From Pseudomonadota bacterium (GTDB lineage: Bacteria; Pseudomonadota; Gammaproteobacteria; Steroidobacterales; Steroidobacteraceae): DNA of 9,512 nt. Where the stretch lies: positions 1-9,512 of the forward strand of contig JAKCEJ010000089.1 of NCBI GenBank assembly GCA_021838065.1, written 5' to 3'. The notes under the pieces were generated by a model that saw nothing but the letters and a program-made list of their open reading frames with translations, was not told the DNA's origin and did no database searches. This document shows, in pieces, positions 1 to 5,877 of the stretch. Every line of letters starts with the position of its first letter. Positions within the stretch are counted from its first letter, which is position 1. A program made the position numbers and the translations under genes.

Positions 1-88
1 CGTTGTGGGCGGGCGAGGGCCGGGGGCTGCTCGGGGCGGGGGACGCAGCGGGTGCTGGGGCTGCGACGTCAGCGGTCTCAGTGGTCAT
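1..88 (-). CDS. Unidentified gene, N-terminal fragment (runs off left edge)
   Basis: An open minus-strand frame begins with ATG at 88 and stays open to the window edge, giving 29 residues that start MTTETADVAAPAPAASP. The visible part is almost entirely Ala/Pro/Ser and looks like a disordered N-terminal extension, so no family can be named. It starts 67 bp after the coaE stop on the same strand and may be co-transcribed. In related genomes yacG or zapD often follows coaE, but nothing seen here confirms either. The Shine-Dalgarno sequence before the ATG is weak. The call rests on position and an open frame only. Confidence 0.4.
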   Translation of the reverse strand, partial: MTTETADVAAPAPAASPAPSSPRPSPAHN

Positions 89-155
89 GGCAGCTATTGT
101 GCGTGACGAGCGTGTGTTGCGTAAATGTCCGCAAGGCGCGACGTGGCCCGTCCCG

Positions 156-767
156 TCAGGATTTCTCAGCGAGCTCCAGGTAGCGCTGGTGAAGCGCCGC
201 GACCTGCTCGCGCAACGCGGTCAGATCCGACTCGTTGTGAATGACGTCGTGTGCGGCCTTCAGCCGTGCGGCGCGCGAGGTCTGTGCATTGAGCATGGCG
301 CGCGCCTGCTCGGGTGTCGAGCCGTCGCGCGCCTGCACGCGCTGAAGCTGCACTTCTTCCGGACAGTCGACGACCAGCACGCGGTCGACCCGTCCCGCGA
401 GCCCCTTCTCGACCAGCAGCGGAATGACCAGGATCTGGTACGGCCCGCCCGCGGCCGCGGCGAGCGACTCCACGGCCGTGCCGATCGCCGGGTGCGTCAG
501 GGCCTCGAGGTCGGCGCGCGCCCTCGGATCGGAGAACACGATCTCGCGCAGCCGCGGACGATCGAGGTGGCCGTCCGGGGTCAGGATCCCCTTCCCGAAG
601 CGCTCCACCAGCCGCTCGAGCGGCGGTTGTCCCGGCTCGACCACGTCGCGCGCGATCTGGTCGGTGTCGATGATGGGGATCGCACGCGAGCGGAACAGTT
701 CCGCCACGGTGGATTTGCCGCTGGCGATGCCGCCGGTGAGTCCAATACGGATGATTTTCGTGCCCAA
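156..767 (-). CDS. coaE: Dephospho-CoA kinase
   Basis: CoaE phosphorylates the ribose 3'-OH of dephospho-CoA with ATP, the last step of coenzyme A synthesis, in the cytoplasm. With the chosen start the protein has 203 residues, the usual CoaE length. The P-loop GGIASGKST lies at residues 12-20, followed by IDTDQIARDVV, the substrate-site stretch of the family. Next comes a THPAI motif, and then the LLVEKGL and VVDCPEEVQLQR stretches of the lid and core. The start is taken as TTG at 767, because the family starts only a few residues before the LTGG strand and no ATG or GTG lies nearby. The frame is open back to an ATG at 854, but that would overlap the pilD 3' end and add a low-quality 29-residue tail. 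The gene follows pilD by 40 bp on the same strand, the known pilD-coaE linkage. Family certain; start less so. Confidence 0.93.
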   Translation of the reverse strand: MGTKIIRIGLTGGIASGKSTVAELFRSRAIPIIDTDQIARDVVEPGQPPLERLVERFGKGILTPDGHLDRPRLREIVFSDPRARADLEALTHPAIGTAVESLAAAAGGPYQILVIPLLVEKGLAGRVDRVLVVDCPEEVQLQRVQARDGSTPEQARAMLNAQTSRAARLKAAHDVIHNESDLTALREQVAALHQRYLELAEKS

Positions 768-807
768 GCCGCGGATTCTAGCGCGATTTTGCGCCCCGCG
801 GGAGCGA

Positions 808-1704
808 TCAGCCGGGAAAGAGCCCGAGGTAGAACTGAACCAGCTGATGCCCAACCATGAGCATCAGCCAGCCGCCGGCGGCCAGGAACGGCCCGAACGG
901 AATCGGCACGCTGCTGCTGCGCCCGCGCGCCACGATGAGCACGATCCCGACCAGCGCGCCGACCGCCGCGGCAATGATCACCGTCGGCAGCAGCATCTGC
1001 CAGCCGAGCCAGGCGCCGAGTGCCGCCAGCAATTTGAAGTCTCCGTAGCCCATGCCTTCCTTGCGGGTGAGCGCGCGAAACAGATGGTAGACGCTCCAGA
1101 GGCTGAGGTAGCCCGCCGCGGCCCCGATCAGGGCCGCGCGCGGATCGACCGGGATCGGCCCGCCGCCGTGCGCCGACGCAAAGAGGCTCAGCAGCAGCCC
1201 GAGCCACATCAGCGGCAGGGTCAGGGTGTCGGGCAGCAGCTGACGGTCGATGTCGATGGCCGCGAGCGCCACCAGAAACCAGGTGAGCACGAGGGCCGCC
1301 AATGTCGGCCAGCCGAAGCCGAACCGCCAGGCCACCAGCGCCGACAGCGCCCCGGTGAGTGCTTCGACGAGCGGATAGCGCGGACTGATGCGCGCCGAGC
1401 AGCGGGCGCACCGGCCGCGCAGCCACAGGTAGCTCAGCACCGGAATGTTGTGCCAGGCCTTGATGGGCGTCCCGCAGGCCGGGCAGCACGAGCGCGGCAC
1501 GACCAGGTTGTATGGCACACCCGCTGCGGCAGGCAGCGTGGGGGCATCGGCGAGCTCCGCGCACTCGGCGCGCCAGCGCCGCTCCAGCATGACCGGCACG
1601 CGATGGATCACCACGTTCAGAAAACTGCCGATCACCAGCCCCAGCACCGCGCAGGTGCCGGTGAAGAACGCGGGCGATGCAGCGAGCAGTGCGGCCAGCT
1701 GCAC
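808..1704 (-). CDS. pilD: Type IV prepilin peptidase / N-methyltransferase PilD
   Basis: PilD is an inner-membrane aspartyl protease of the GxGD class. It cuts the positively charged leader from prepilins after Gly and N-methylates the new N-terminal Phe. The protein has 298 residues. The family motif GSFLNVVIHR is at 26-35. Two CxxC pairs (C74/C77 and C99/C102) form the zinc-binding loop typical of bifunctional enzymes. The first catalytic Asp region is IDIDRQLLPD (150-159), and the second is GYGDFK with D222. Several hydrophobic segments between 10 and 290 fit about eight membrane helices. Translation starts at a GTG one base after the pilC stop, suggesting coupling. This start puts GSFLN at its usual distance from the N terminus. 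The substrate in this window is PilA. Confidence 0.96.
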   Translation of the reverse strand: MQLAALLAASPAFFTGTCAVLGLVIGSFLNVVIHRVPVMLERRWRAECAELADAPTLPAAAGVPYNLVVPRSCCPACGTPIKAWHNIPVLSYLWLRGRCARCSARISPRYPLVEALTGALSALVAWRFGFGWPTLAALVLTWFLVALAAIDIDRQLLPDTLTLPLMWLGLLLSLFASAHGGGPIPVDPRAALIGAAAGYLSLWSVYHLFRALTRKEGMGYGDFKLLAALGAWLGWQMLLPTVIIAAAVGALVGIVLIVARGRSSSVPIPFGPFLAAGGWLMLMVGHQLVQFYLGLFPG

Positions 1705-1705
1705 G

Positions 1706-2941
1706 TCAGCCCACGACGTTGCCGAGCTGGAAGATCGGCAGGTACATCGCGACGACCAGGCCGCCGACGATCACCCCGAGGATCACCATGATCAGCGGTT
1801 CGAGCAGGCTCGACATGGAGTCCACCGCGTTGTCCACCTCGGCTTCGTAGAACACCGCGACCTTGGCCGCCATTTCATCGAGCGAGCCGGCCTCCTCGCC
1901 GACCGCAATCATCTGCACCACCATGTTGGGGAACACGCCTTGCGTTTCCATGGCGCGCTGCAGACGCTGACCGGTCGCGACCTCATCACGCATCTTCAGG
2001 ACCGCGTTCTCGTACACGATGTTGCCGGTCGCACCGGCGACCGATTCCAGCGCTTCCACGAGCGGGACGCCGGCGGCGAACATGGTCGAGAGCGTGCGCG
2101 CGTAGCGCGAGATTGCCGCCTTGTTGAGGATGGGTCCGATGATCGGGATCTTCAGTGACATCCGGTCGAGCACTTCGCGCATCTTGCGCGAGCGCTTCTG
2201 GAAGTACATGAACGTCCAGCCAGCCGCGCCGATCACGAGCGCGATCCAGATGCCGTGATGGCGCAGCGCATTCGAGATGTTGATGACGAACTGGGTGAAG
2301 GCGGGCAGGTTCGCGCCGAAGCCTTTGAACAGCTTCTGGAACTCGGGGATCACGAAGATCATGAGGACGGTCGTGACGATGCCGGCGACGATCAGGACGG
2401 CCGCCGGATAGAAGAGTGCCTTCTTGACCTTCTTCTTGGTGGCTTCCGATTTTTCTTTGTAGGTCGCGATCTTGTCGAGCAGGGTATCGAGCGCACCGGC
2501 CTGCTCCCCGGCGCGCACCAGGTTCACGAACAGATCGTCGAAGTAAAGCGGGTGCTTGGCGAGCGCCTCGTACAGCGAGGTGCCGGACTCAACGTCGGCT
2601 TTGATCGCGAGAATGAGGGCGCGCAGCGAGGGCTTGTCGACGCCGCTCGCGACGATCTCGAACGACTGCACCATCGGGATGCCGGCAATGAGCATGGTGG
2701 CGAGCTGGCGGCTGAACACCGCGATGTCCGCGGCATTGGGCTTGCCACCCTTCAGGCTCTCCCGTTTGCGCCGTACACGCGAGGGTGCGATGCCCTGGCG
2801 GCGCAGATCGGCGCGAACGGCCGCCTCGTCGGGCGCCATCGTGTTGCCCTTGACGCGCTGGCCGCGTTTGTCACGCCCTTCCCACAGGAACGGGGCGTCG
2901 GGCTTCGAGGTCTTCGCAGTTGCGGAAAGTGCCGGGGGCAT
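1706..2941 (-). CDS. pilC: Type IV pilus inner-membrane platform protein PilC
   Basis: PilC is the polytopic inner-membrane platform that couples the cytoplasmic assembly and retraction ATPases to pilin insertion at the pilus base. The 411-residue protein has the two tandem T2SSF/GspF domains of the family, at about 75-199 and 278-400. Each carries the repeated pattern of an FSRQLATML- or YARTLSTMF-type helix, a G-[IV]-P-[ML]-V turn, and a GE-x-AG-x-LD motif (RAGEQAGALD at 143-152; VGEEAGSLDE at 348-357). Membrane helices are visible at about 178-200, 229-248 and 380-402. Length and domain layout are normal. The ATG is preceded by AGGA with a 10-nt spacer and lies 17 bp after the pilB stop. 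Its own stop almost touches the pilD start, so pilB-pilC-pilD form one transcription unit. Confidence 0.97.
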   Translation of the reverse strand: MPPALSATAKTSKPDAPFLWEGRDKRGQRVKGNTMAPDEAAVRADLRRQGIAPSRVRRKRESLKGGKPNAADIAVFSRQLATMLIAGIPMVQSFEIVASGVDKPSLRALILAIKADVESGTSLYEALAKHPLYFDDLFVNLVRAGEQAGALDTLLDKIATYKEKSEATKKKVKKALFYPAAVLIVAGIVTTVLMIFVIPEFQKLFKGFGANLPAFTQFVINISNALRHHGIWIALVIGAAGWTFMYFQKRSRKMREVLDRMSLKIPIIGPILNKAAISRYARTLSTMFAAGVPLVEALESVAGATGNIVYENAVLKMRDEVATGQRLQRAMETQGVFPNMVVQMIAVGEEAGSLDEMAAKVAVFYEAEVDNAVDSMSSLLEPLIMVILGVIVGGLVVAMYLPIFQLGNVVG

Positions 2942-2958
2942 GGGTTCGCCGTCCTACG

Positions 2959-4701
2959 TCAGTCGATGGTGACGCTGTTGACTTCTTCGAGGCTGGTCAC
3001 GCCGGCTTTGACCTTCTCGAGGCCGGCGCGGCGCAGATCCCAGATGCCTTCGCGCGCGGCCTCGTCGGCGATTTCGACGGCGCTGCCGCCGCCGAGAATG
3101 ATGCGCGCAATGGCATTCGTGAGCGGCATGACCTGATAGATGCCCGTGCGGCCCTTGTAGCCGTCAGTACAGTTCGAGCAGCCGACGGGGCCGAAAATCC
3201 TCATCCCGCCGCGCGCATCGTCCTCACTGAAGCCTTCCTTCAGGAGCGCTTCGGCCGGGATGTCGAGCGGCTGCTTGCACTGGGTACAGAGCTTGCGCGC
3301 CAGGCGCTGCGCGATGATCAGGCTGACGGAGGTGGCGATCGCGTACGGCTTGACGCCCATGTCGACGAGTCGGGTCAGCGTCTGCGGCGCGTCGTTGGTG
3401 TGCAGGGTCGAGAGCACCAGGTGACCGGTCTGGGCCGCCTTGATGGCGATTTCCGCGGTCTCGAGGTCGCGGATCTCACCGACCATGATCACGTCGGGGT
3501 CCTGGCGCAGGAAGGCGCGCATGGCCGCCGCAAAGGTCAGTCCCACCTTCGGGTTGATGTTGACCTGATTGACGCCCGGCAGATTGATTTCCGCCGGATC
3601 CTCCGCGGTGGAGATGTTCGTGCCTTCGCGGTTGAGGATGTTGAGGCCGGTGTAGAGCGACACCGTCTTGCCGCTGCCCGTGGGGCCCGTGACCAGGATC
3701 ATGCCCTGCGGCTTCTCCAGGTGCTCCTCGTAGAGGATCCTCTGAAACGGCTCGTAGCCCAGCGAGTCGATGCCGAGCATCGCCTGCGACGGGTCGAGGA
3801 TACGCATCACCACCTTCTCGCCGAACAGCGTCGGGCAGGTGCTGACGCGGAAATCGATGGCCCGCGTCTTCGAGAGCTTCATCTTGATGCGCCCGTCCTG
3901 GGGTACCCGCCGCTCGGCGATGTCCAGCCGCGCCATGACCTTCAGGCGGGCGGCCAGCTTGCTGCCCAGCTGGACGGGAGGCTGCGCCATCTCCTTCAGC
4001 ACGCCGTCCATGCGGAATCGGACCCGGTAGGTCTTCTCGTAGGGCTCGAAATGGATGTCCGACGCCCCGCGCCGGATGGCATCCAGCATCACCTTGTTCA
4101 CGAATCGGACGATCGGCGCGTCTTCAACGTCGTCCCGTGAAATGCGGTCATCCGCCTCTTCGTCGCCGCCCGTGACGTCCAGGCCATCGAGGTCGACGTC
4201 GCCCTCGGTGCCGAGCGCATCGATCTGACTGCCGGCCTGCTCGATGGCCTTGTCGAGGGCCGCCTGCAGCTTGTCATCATCGACGATGACCACCTCGATG
4301 CTGAGGCTGGTCTGGAACTTGATCTCGTCGATCGCATGCAAATGAGTGGGATCTGCGACCCCGAGAAAGAGCTTCTTGCCGCGGCGAAAGAGCGGCAGCA
4401 CGCGATGCTTGGCCAGGAGCTTGTCGCTGACCAGTTTGACGGTCTCGAGGTCGAAACTGATCGCGTCGAGGTCGAGCAGCGGCACGCCGAACTCGTTCGA
4501 GGCCGCGACCGCGATGTCGCGGGCCTGAGCAGCGCCGCTCTCCACGAGCTGGGTCACGAGCGCAATCTTGCGCTCGCGGGCCGTGTTCAGCGCCTCGAGG
4601 ACGGCCGCCTCGTCGACGACGCCATCCTGGACGAGGCGCTGCGGCAGGCCGCCGAGCCCGGAGCGTGCGCCCCCGAGCGCTACAGAGACGTTGTCATTCA
4701 T
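2959..4701 (-). CDS. pilB: Type IV pilus assembly ATPase PilB
   Basis: PilB is the hexameric cytoplasmic ATPase that drives pilus extension through PilC. The protein has 580 residues. A GspE-type N-terminal domain (about 1-160) is followed by an acidic linker (about 165-195) and the catalytic half. The Asp box ASDIHFEPYEKTYRVRFRMDG spans 213-233 and the Walker A GPTGSGKT spans 339-346. The atypical Walker B, DPDVIMVGEIRD, is at 401-412, and the His box GHLVLSTLHTND at 426-437. The tetracysteine zinc site is C472/C475 and C508/C511. The segment after Walker A reads TAEDPAEI, where V is more common than A in the fourth position, a small variation. The tetracysteine motif and the position next to pilA and pilC favour PilB over the retraction ATPase PilT. 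The Shine-Dalgarno sequence before the ATG is weak. A 14-bp terminator separates it from pilA, so pilB probably has its own promoter or depends on read-through. Confidence 0.97.
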   Translation of the reverse strand: MNDNVSVALGGARSGLGGLPQRLVQDGVVDEAAVLEALNTARERKIALVTQLVESGAAQARDIAVAASNEFGVPLLDLDAISFDLETVKLVSDKLLAKHRVLPLFRRGKKLFLGVADPTHLHAIDEIKFQTSLSIEVVIVDDDKLQAALDKAIEQAGSQIDALGTEGDVDLDGLDVTGGDEEADDRISRDDVEDAPIVRFVNKVMLDAIRRGASDIHFEPYEKTYRVRFRMDGVLKEMAQPPVQLGSKLAARLKVMARLDIAERRVPQDGRIKMKLSKTRAIDFRVSTCPTLFGEKVVMRILDPSQAMLGIDSLGYEPFQRILYEEHLEKPQGMILVTGPTGSGKTVSLYTGLNILNREGTNISTAEDPAEINLPGVNQVNINPKVGLTFAAAMRAFLRQDPDVIMVGEIRDLETAEIAIKAAQTGHLVLSTLHTNDAPQTLTRLVDMGVKPYAIATSVSLIIAQRLARKLCTQCKQPLDIPAEALLKEGFSEDDARGGMRIFGPVGCSNCTDGYKGRTGIYQVMPLTNAIARIILGGGSAVEIADEAAREGIWDLRRAGLEKVKAGVTSLEEVNSVTID

Positions 4702-4825
4702 GGACTTACAGTGGTCCGAGTCGATCCGCGGGTCTCAAGTGTACCCAAGCCGGCGATGCCGGCAATTGTCAAATCTGCGCCTGATCCTCGCACAGGCCAA
4801 GTCCCCTCACCGTGACTGGGCTCCC

Positions 4826-4860
4826 AAAAGAAGAAGCCCCCGCGGAGCGGGGGCTTCTTC
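4826..4860 (-). terminator. Intrinsic terminator after pilA
   Basis: A perfect 14-bp stem (GAAGAAGCCCCCGC with its complement, 4830-4843 and 4847-4860) encloses a 3-base loop. On the minus strand it is followed by TTTT at 4829-4826. It begins 20 bp after the pilA stop codon and has all the parts of a rho-independent terminator. It would let pilA be made in large excess over pilB-pilC-pilD-coaE. Confidence 0.9.
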
Positions 4861-4879
4861 GATCAGCATCAAGCGTCCC

Positions 4880-5368
4880 TTAGCCTTGGCAAGTGGTGGG
4901 CAGGTAGCTCTGATCCGTGATGGTCCCTTTCGCCGGGGCGGTCGCCGCGGTCGTGGGAGCGGTGGTCAGATGCGTGTTGCACTCCCAAGCAACATCCCCA
5001 TTCGCTGAAGTGTACGCGGTCCACACGACCGTATCGCCATTGATCGCTGAGTTGGCTGCCTGCGGCGCCGTGTCACTATAAGTAACCGTGATTTGACCAG
5101 GAGCCGTCAGTGAAACACTGGACACGTACTGGCCCGAAATTGTCTTGGTAATGCCGATGGCCTTGTTCGACTTGGCCCACGTGCCAGTGTTCGCGTAGTT
5201 CTCGTCAACGGCCGACTCCACGCCGCCGATCAAGCTCGCGCCTTCAGACACCTGGGCGCGGACTACGTAATTCTGGTACGCCGGAATGGCGATGGCCGCC
5301 AAAATGCCTATGATCGCGATGACGATCATCAATTCAATCAGGGTGAAACCCTTTTGCACCGATTTCAT
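4880..5368 (-). CDS. pilA: Type IV major pilin precursor PilA
   Basis: PilA is the structural subunit of the pilus fibre. The 162-residue prepilin has a 7-residue class IVa leader (MKSVQKG), cut by PilD before Phe8. The mature protein starts FTLIELMIVIAIIGILAAIA, the hydrophobic N-terminal helix, with the conserved Glu5 of the mature protein at residue 12. PAYQNYV follows and the globular head starts near residue 50. Cys130 and Cys160 should form the C-terminal disulfide loop (D-region). That loop contains a Thr/Ala/Pro-rich run (about 135-147) that could carry O-linked modification. The only acidic-flanked Tyr is Tyr58, in VDENYANT. The start is supported by AGGAG 9 nt upstream. Codon use is less GC-rich than in pilB-pilD, which is common for pilins. 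The gene is transcribed alone, from a sigma-54 promoter to the terminator just downstream. Confidence 0.97.
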   Translation of the reverse strand: MKSVQKGFTLIELMIVIAIIGILAAIAIPAYQNYVVRAQVSEGASLIGGVESAVDENYANTGTWAKSNKAIGITKTISGQYVSSVSLTAPGQITVTYSDTAPQAANSAINGDTVVWTAYTSANGDVAWECNTHLTTAPTTAATAPAKGTITDQSYLPTTCQG

Positions 5369-5377
5369 GTAGCGAAT

Positions 5378-5384
5378 CTCCTCT
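5378..5384 (-). promoter_or_regulatory. pilA ribosome binding site
   Basis: AGAGGAG on the minus strand contains a full AGGAG core 9 nt before the pilA ATG. This is the strongest Shine-Dalgarno sequence noted among the genes here and fits a highly expressed pilin. Confidence 0.8.
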
Positions 5385-5438
5385 GGATGACGGTGGCTTG
5401 TGCCGAGAGGCGCAAAGGGCGCCTGCTGTCATTGCACA

Positions 5439-5454
5439 AGCAAGAGGCGTGCCA
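5439..5454 (-). promoter_or_regulatory. Sigma-54 (-24/-12) promoter of pilA
   Basis: The minus strand reads TGGCACGCCTCTTGCT, a full match to the sigma-54 consensus TGGCAC-N5-TTGCW with invariant GG and GC at the right spacing. The inferred start of transcription is near 5428, giving a leader of about 60 nt. In Pseudomonas aeruginosa pilA is known to be driven by RpoN with PilS/PilR, and a pilR gene lies in this window. Identification is from the motif and its position; the start site is inferred. Confidence 0.9.
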
Positions 5455-5471
5455 CCAATGAGCGATGGCCA

Positions 5472-5484
5472 TAAGCTGTTGATT
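5472..5484 (-). promoter_or_regulatory. Predicted IHF binding site in pilA promoter
   Basis: AATCAACAGCTTA on the minus strand matches the IHF consensus WATCAA-N4-TTR at every defined base. An A/T-only tract (about 5482-5495) lies on the 5' side of the core, as in strong IHF sites. It sits about 44-56 bp upstream of the inferred pilA start, between the sigma-54 element and the candidate activator site. IHF bends DNA there in many sigma-54 promoters. IHF consensus hits do occur by chance, but the placement is apt. Confidence 0.6.
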
Positions 5485-5569
5485 TATATTAAATATGAGA
5501 TGGAGCCTGAGTCTAGCTATGTAAAACACCGCGCAGTCACTGGCTGGGTGATGTCGATTGCAGCGGCAC

Positions 5570-5592
5570 AAAGTGACGCAATTTGTCACATT
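5570..5592. promoter_or_regulatory. Candidate PilR upstream activating site (palindrome)
   Basis: The arms AAAGTGAC and GTCACATT flank a 7-base centre (GCAATTT) and pair at 7 of 8 positions, with a perfect GTGAC/GTCAC core. The centre is about 150 bp upstream of the inferred pilA start, within the usual range for sigma-54 activators. The reported PilR target in Pseudomonas contains a TGTC core, and TTTGTCAC here includes it. A weaker repeat, GTCAC-N7-GTGAT, lies nearer the promoter at 5536-5552. Assignment to PilR is inference. Confidence 0.4.
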
Positions 5593-5608
5593 CAGCTTGA
5601 CTGACGCG

Positions 5609-5746
5609 TTAACAGGCTGGTGAAAAACTATTTTGCGAGGTGCAATTTCTCACCGAGTACGTCATAACTATCTGATTCATGGTCCGTGATTGCTCAAGTT
5701 TTGATCGAATCGACCTTGGGAAAATAGAATTTCAACAGCCTGTTAA
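5609..5746. mobile_element. MITE-like element with 26-bp terminal inverted repeats
   Basis: The left end at 5609-5634 (TTAACAGGCTGGTGAAAAAC, then TATTTT) matches the reverse complement of the right end at 5721-5746 at 23 of 26 positions. The element is 138 bp long with an internal stretch of about 86 bp that has no credible coding frame. Both ends finish in the palindromic TTAA, which may be the target duplication; the element proper would then be CAGGCTG...CAGCCTG. Ends of this CAGGCTGTTGAAA type recall DDE insertion sequences, though the parent family cannot be named here. It lies directly upstream of the pilA regulatory region and separates it from the sulfotransferase gene. Confidence 0.75.
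5701..5730 (+). promoter_or_regulatory. Candidate outward sigma-70 promoter at MITE right end
   Basis: TTGATC at 5701-5706 and TAGAAT at 5725-5730 are separated by 18 bp and point toward the sulfotransferase. They match the -35 and -10 consensus at 4/6 and 5/6 positions. The -10 box lies partly inside the right inverted repeat. It would give a leader of about 140 nt before the ATG at 5878. Motif evidence only. Confidence 0.3.
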
Positions 5747-5756
5747 GCATCAAATG

Positions 5757-5833
5757 GATCACGGTGCCCGGCCTAATCTCGCAAGCGTGATCTGCGGCAC
5801 CTCGCTGCTAGGCAGCCAGCTGACAATATGTCA
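5757..5833. other. Leader with three short palindromes before the sulfotransferase
   Basis: In the gap between the MITE and the sulfotransferase gene are GATCACG/CGTGATC (5757-5763 and 5786-5792, 22-base loop), GCTGC-TAG-GCAGC (5804-5816), and TGACA-ATA-TGTCA (5821-5833). They could be operator sites or leader RNA structure, or coincidence. No clear Shine-Dalgarno sequence precedes the ATG at 5878. Confidence 0.25.
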
Positions 5834-5877
5834 TTAATTTCTGCGTTCCTCATCAGGCCATTTACGACACGACCGTC

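Noticed and set aside
768..854. N-terminal extension of coaE to the ATG at 854
   Set aside because: It overlaps the pilD 3' end, adds 29 residues unlike CoaE, and the family starts just before the P-loop strand.
424..1791. Long plus-strand open frame opposite coaE and pilD
   Set aside because: It is a complement-strand shadow of two well-supported genes, with His/Arg/Ala/Pro-rich translation and no family resemblance.
2920..4140. Long plus-strand open frame opposite pilB and the start of pilC
   Set aside because: It is antisense to a clear PilB with all motifs. Its translation is Arg/Ala/Asp-rich low-complexity sequence typical of the complement of GC-rich codons, and it has no recognisable domain.
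4738..4772. Sigma-70 promoter for pilB (TTGACA with TACACT)
   Set aside because: The spacer is 23 bp, too long, and no other -10 box lies at 16-18 bp. Only the -35 is good.
5398..5604. 68-residue plus-strand frame upstream of pilA
   Set aside because: It runs through the sigma-54 element, the IHF site and the palindrome. It has no credible ribosome binding site and no recognisable sequence.
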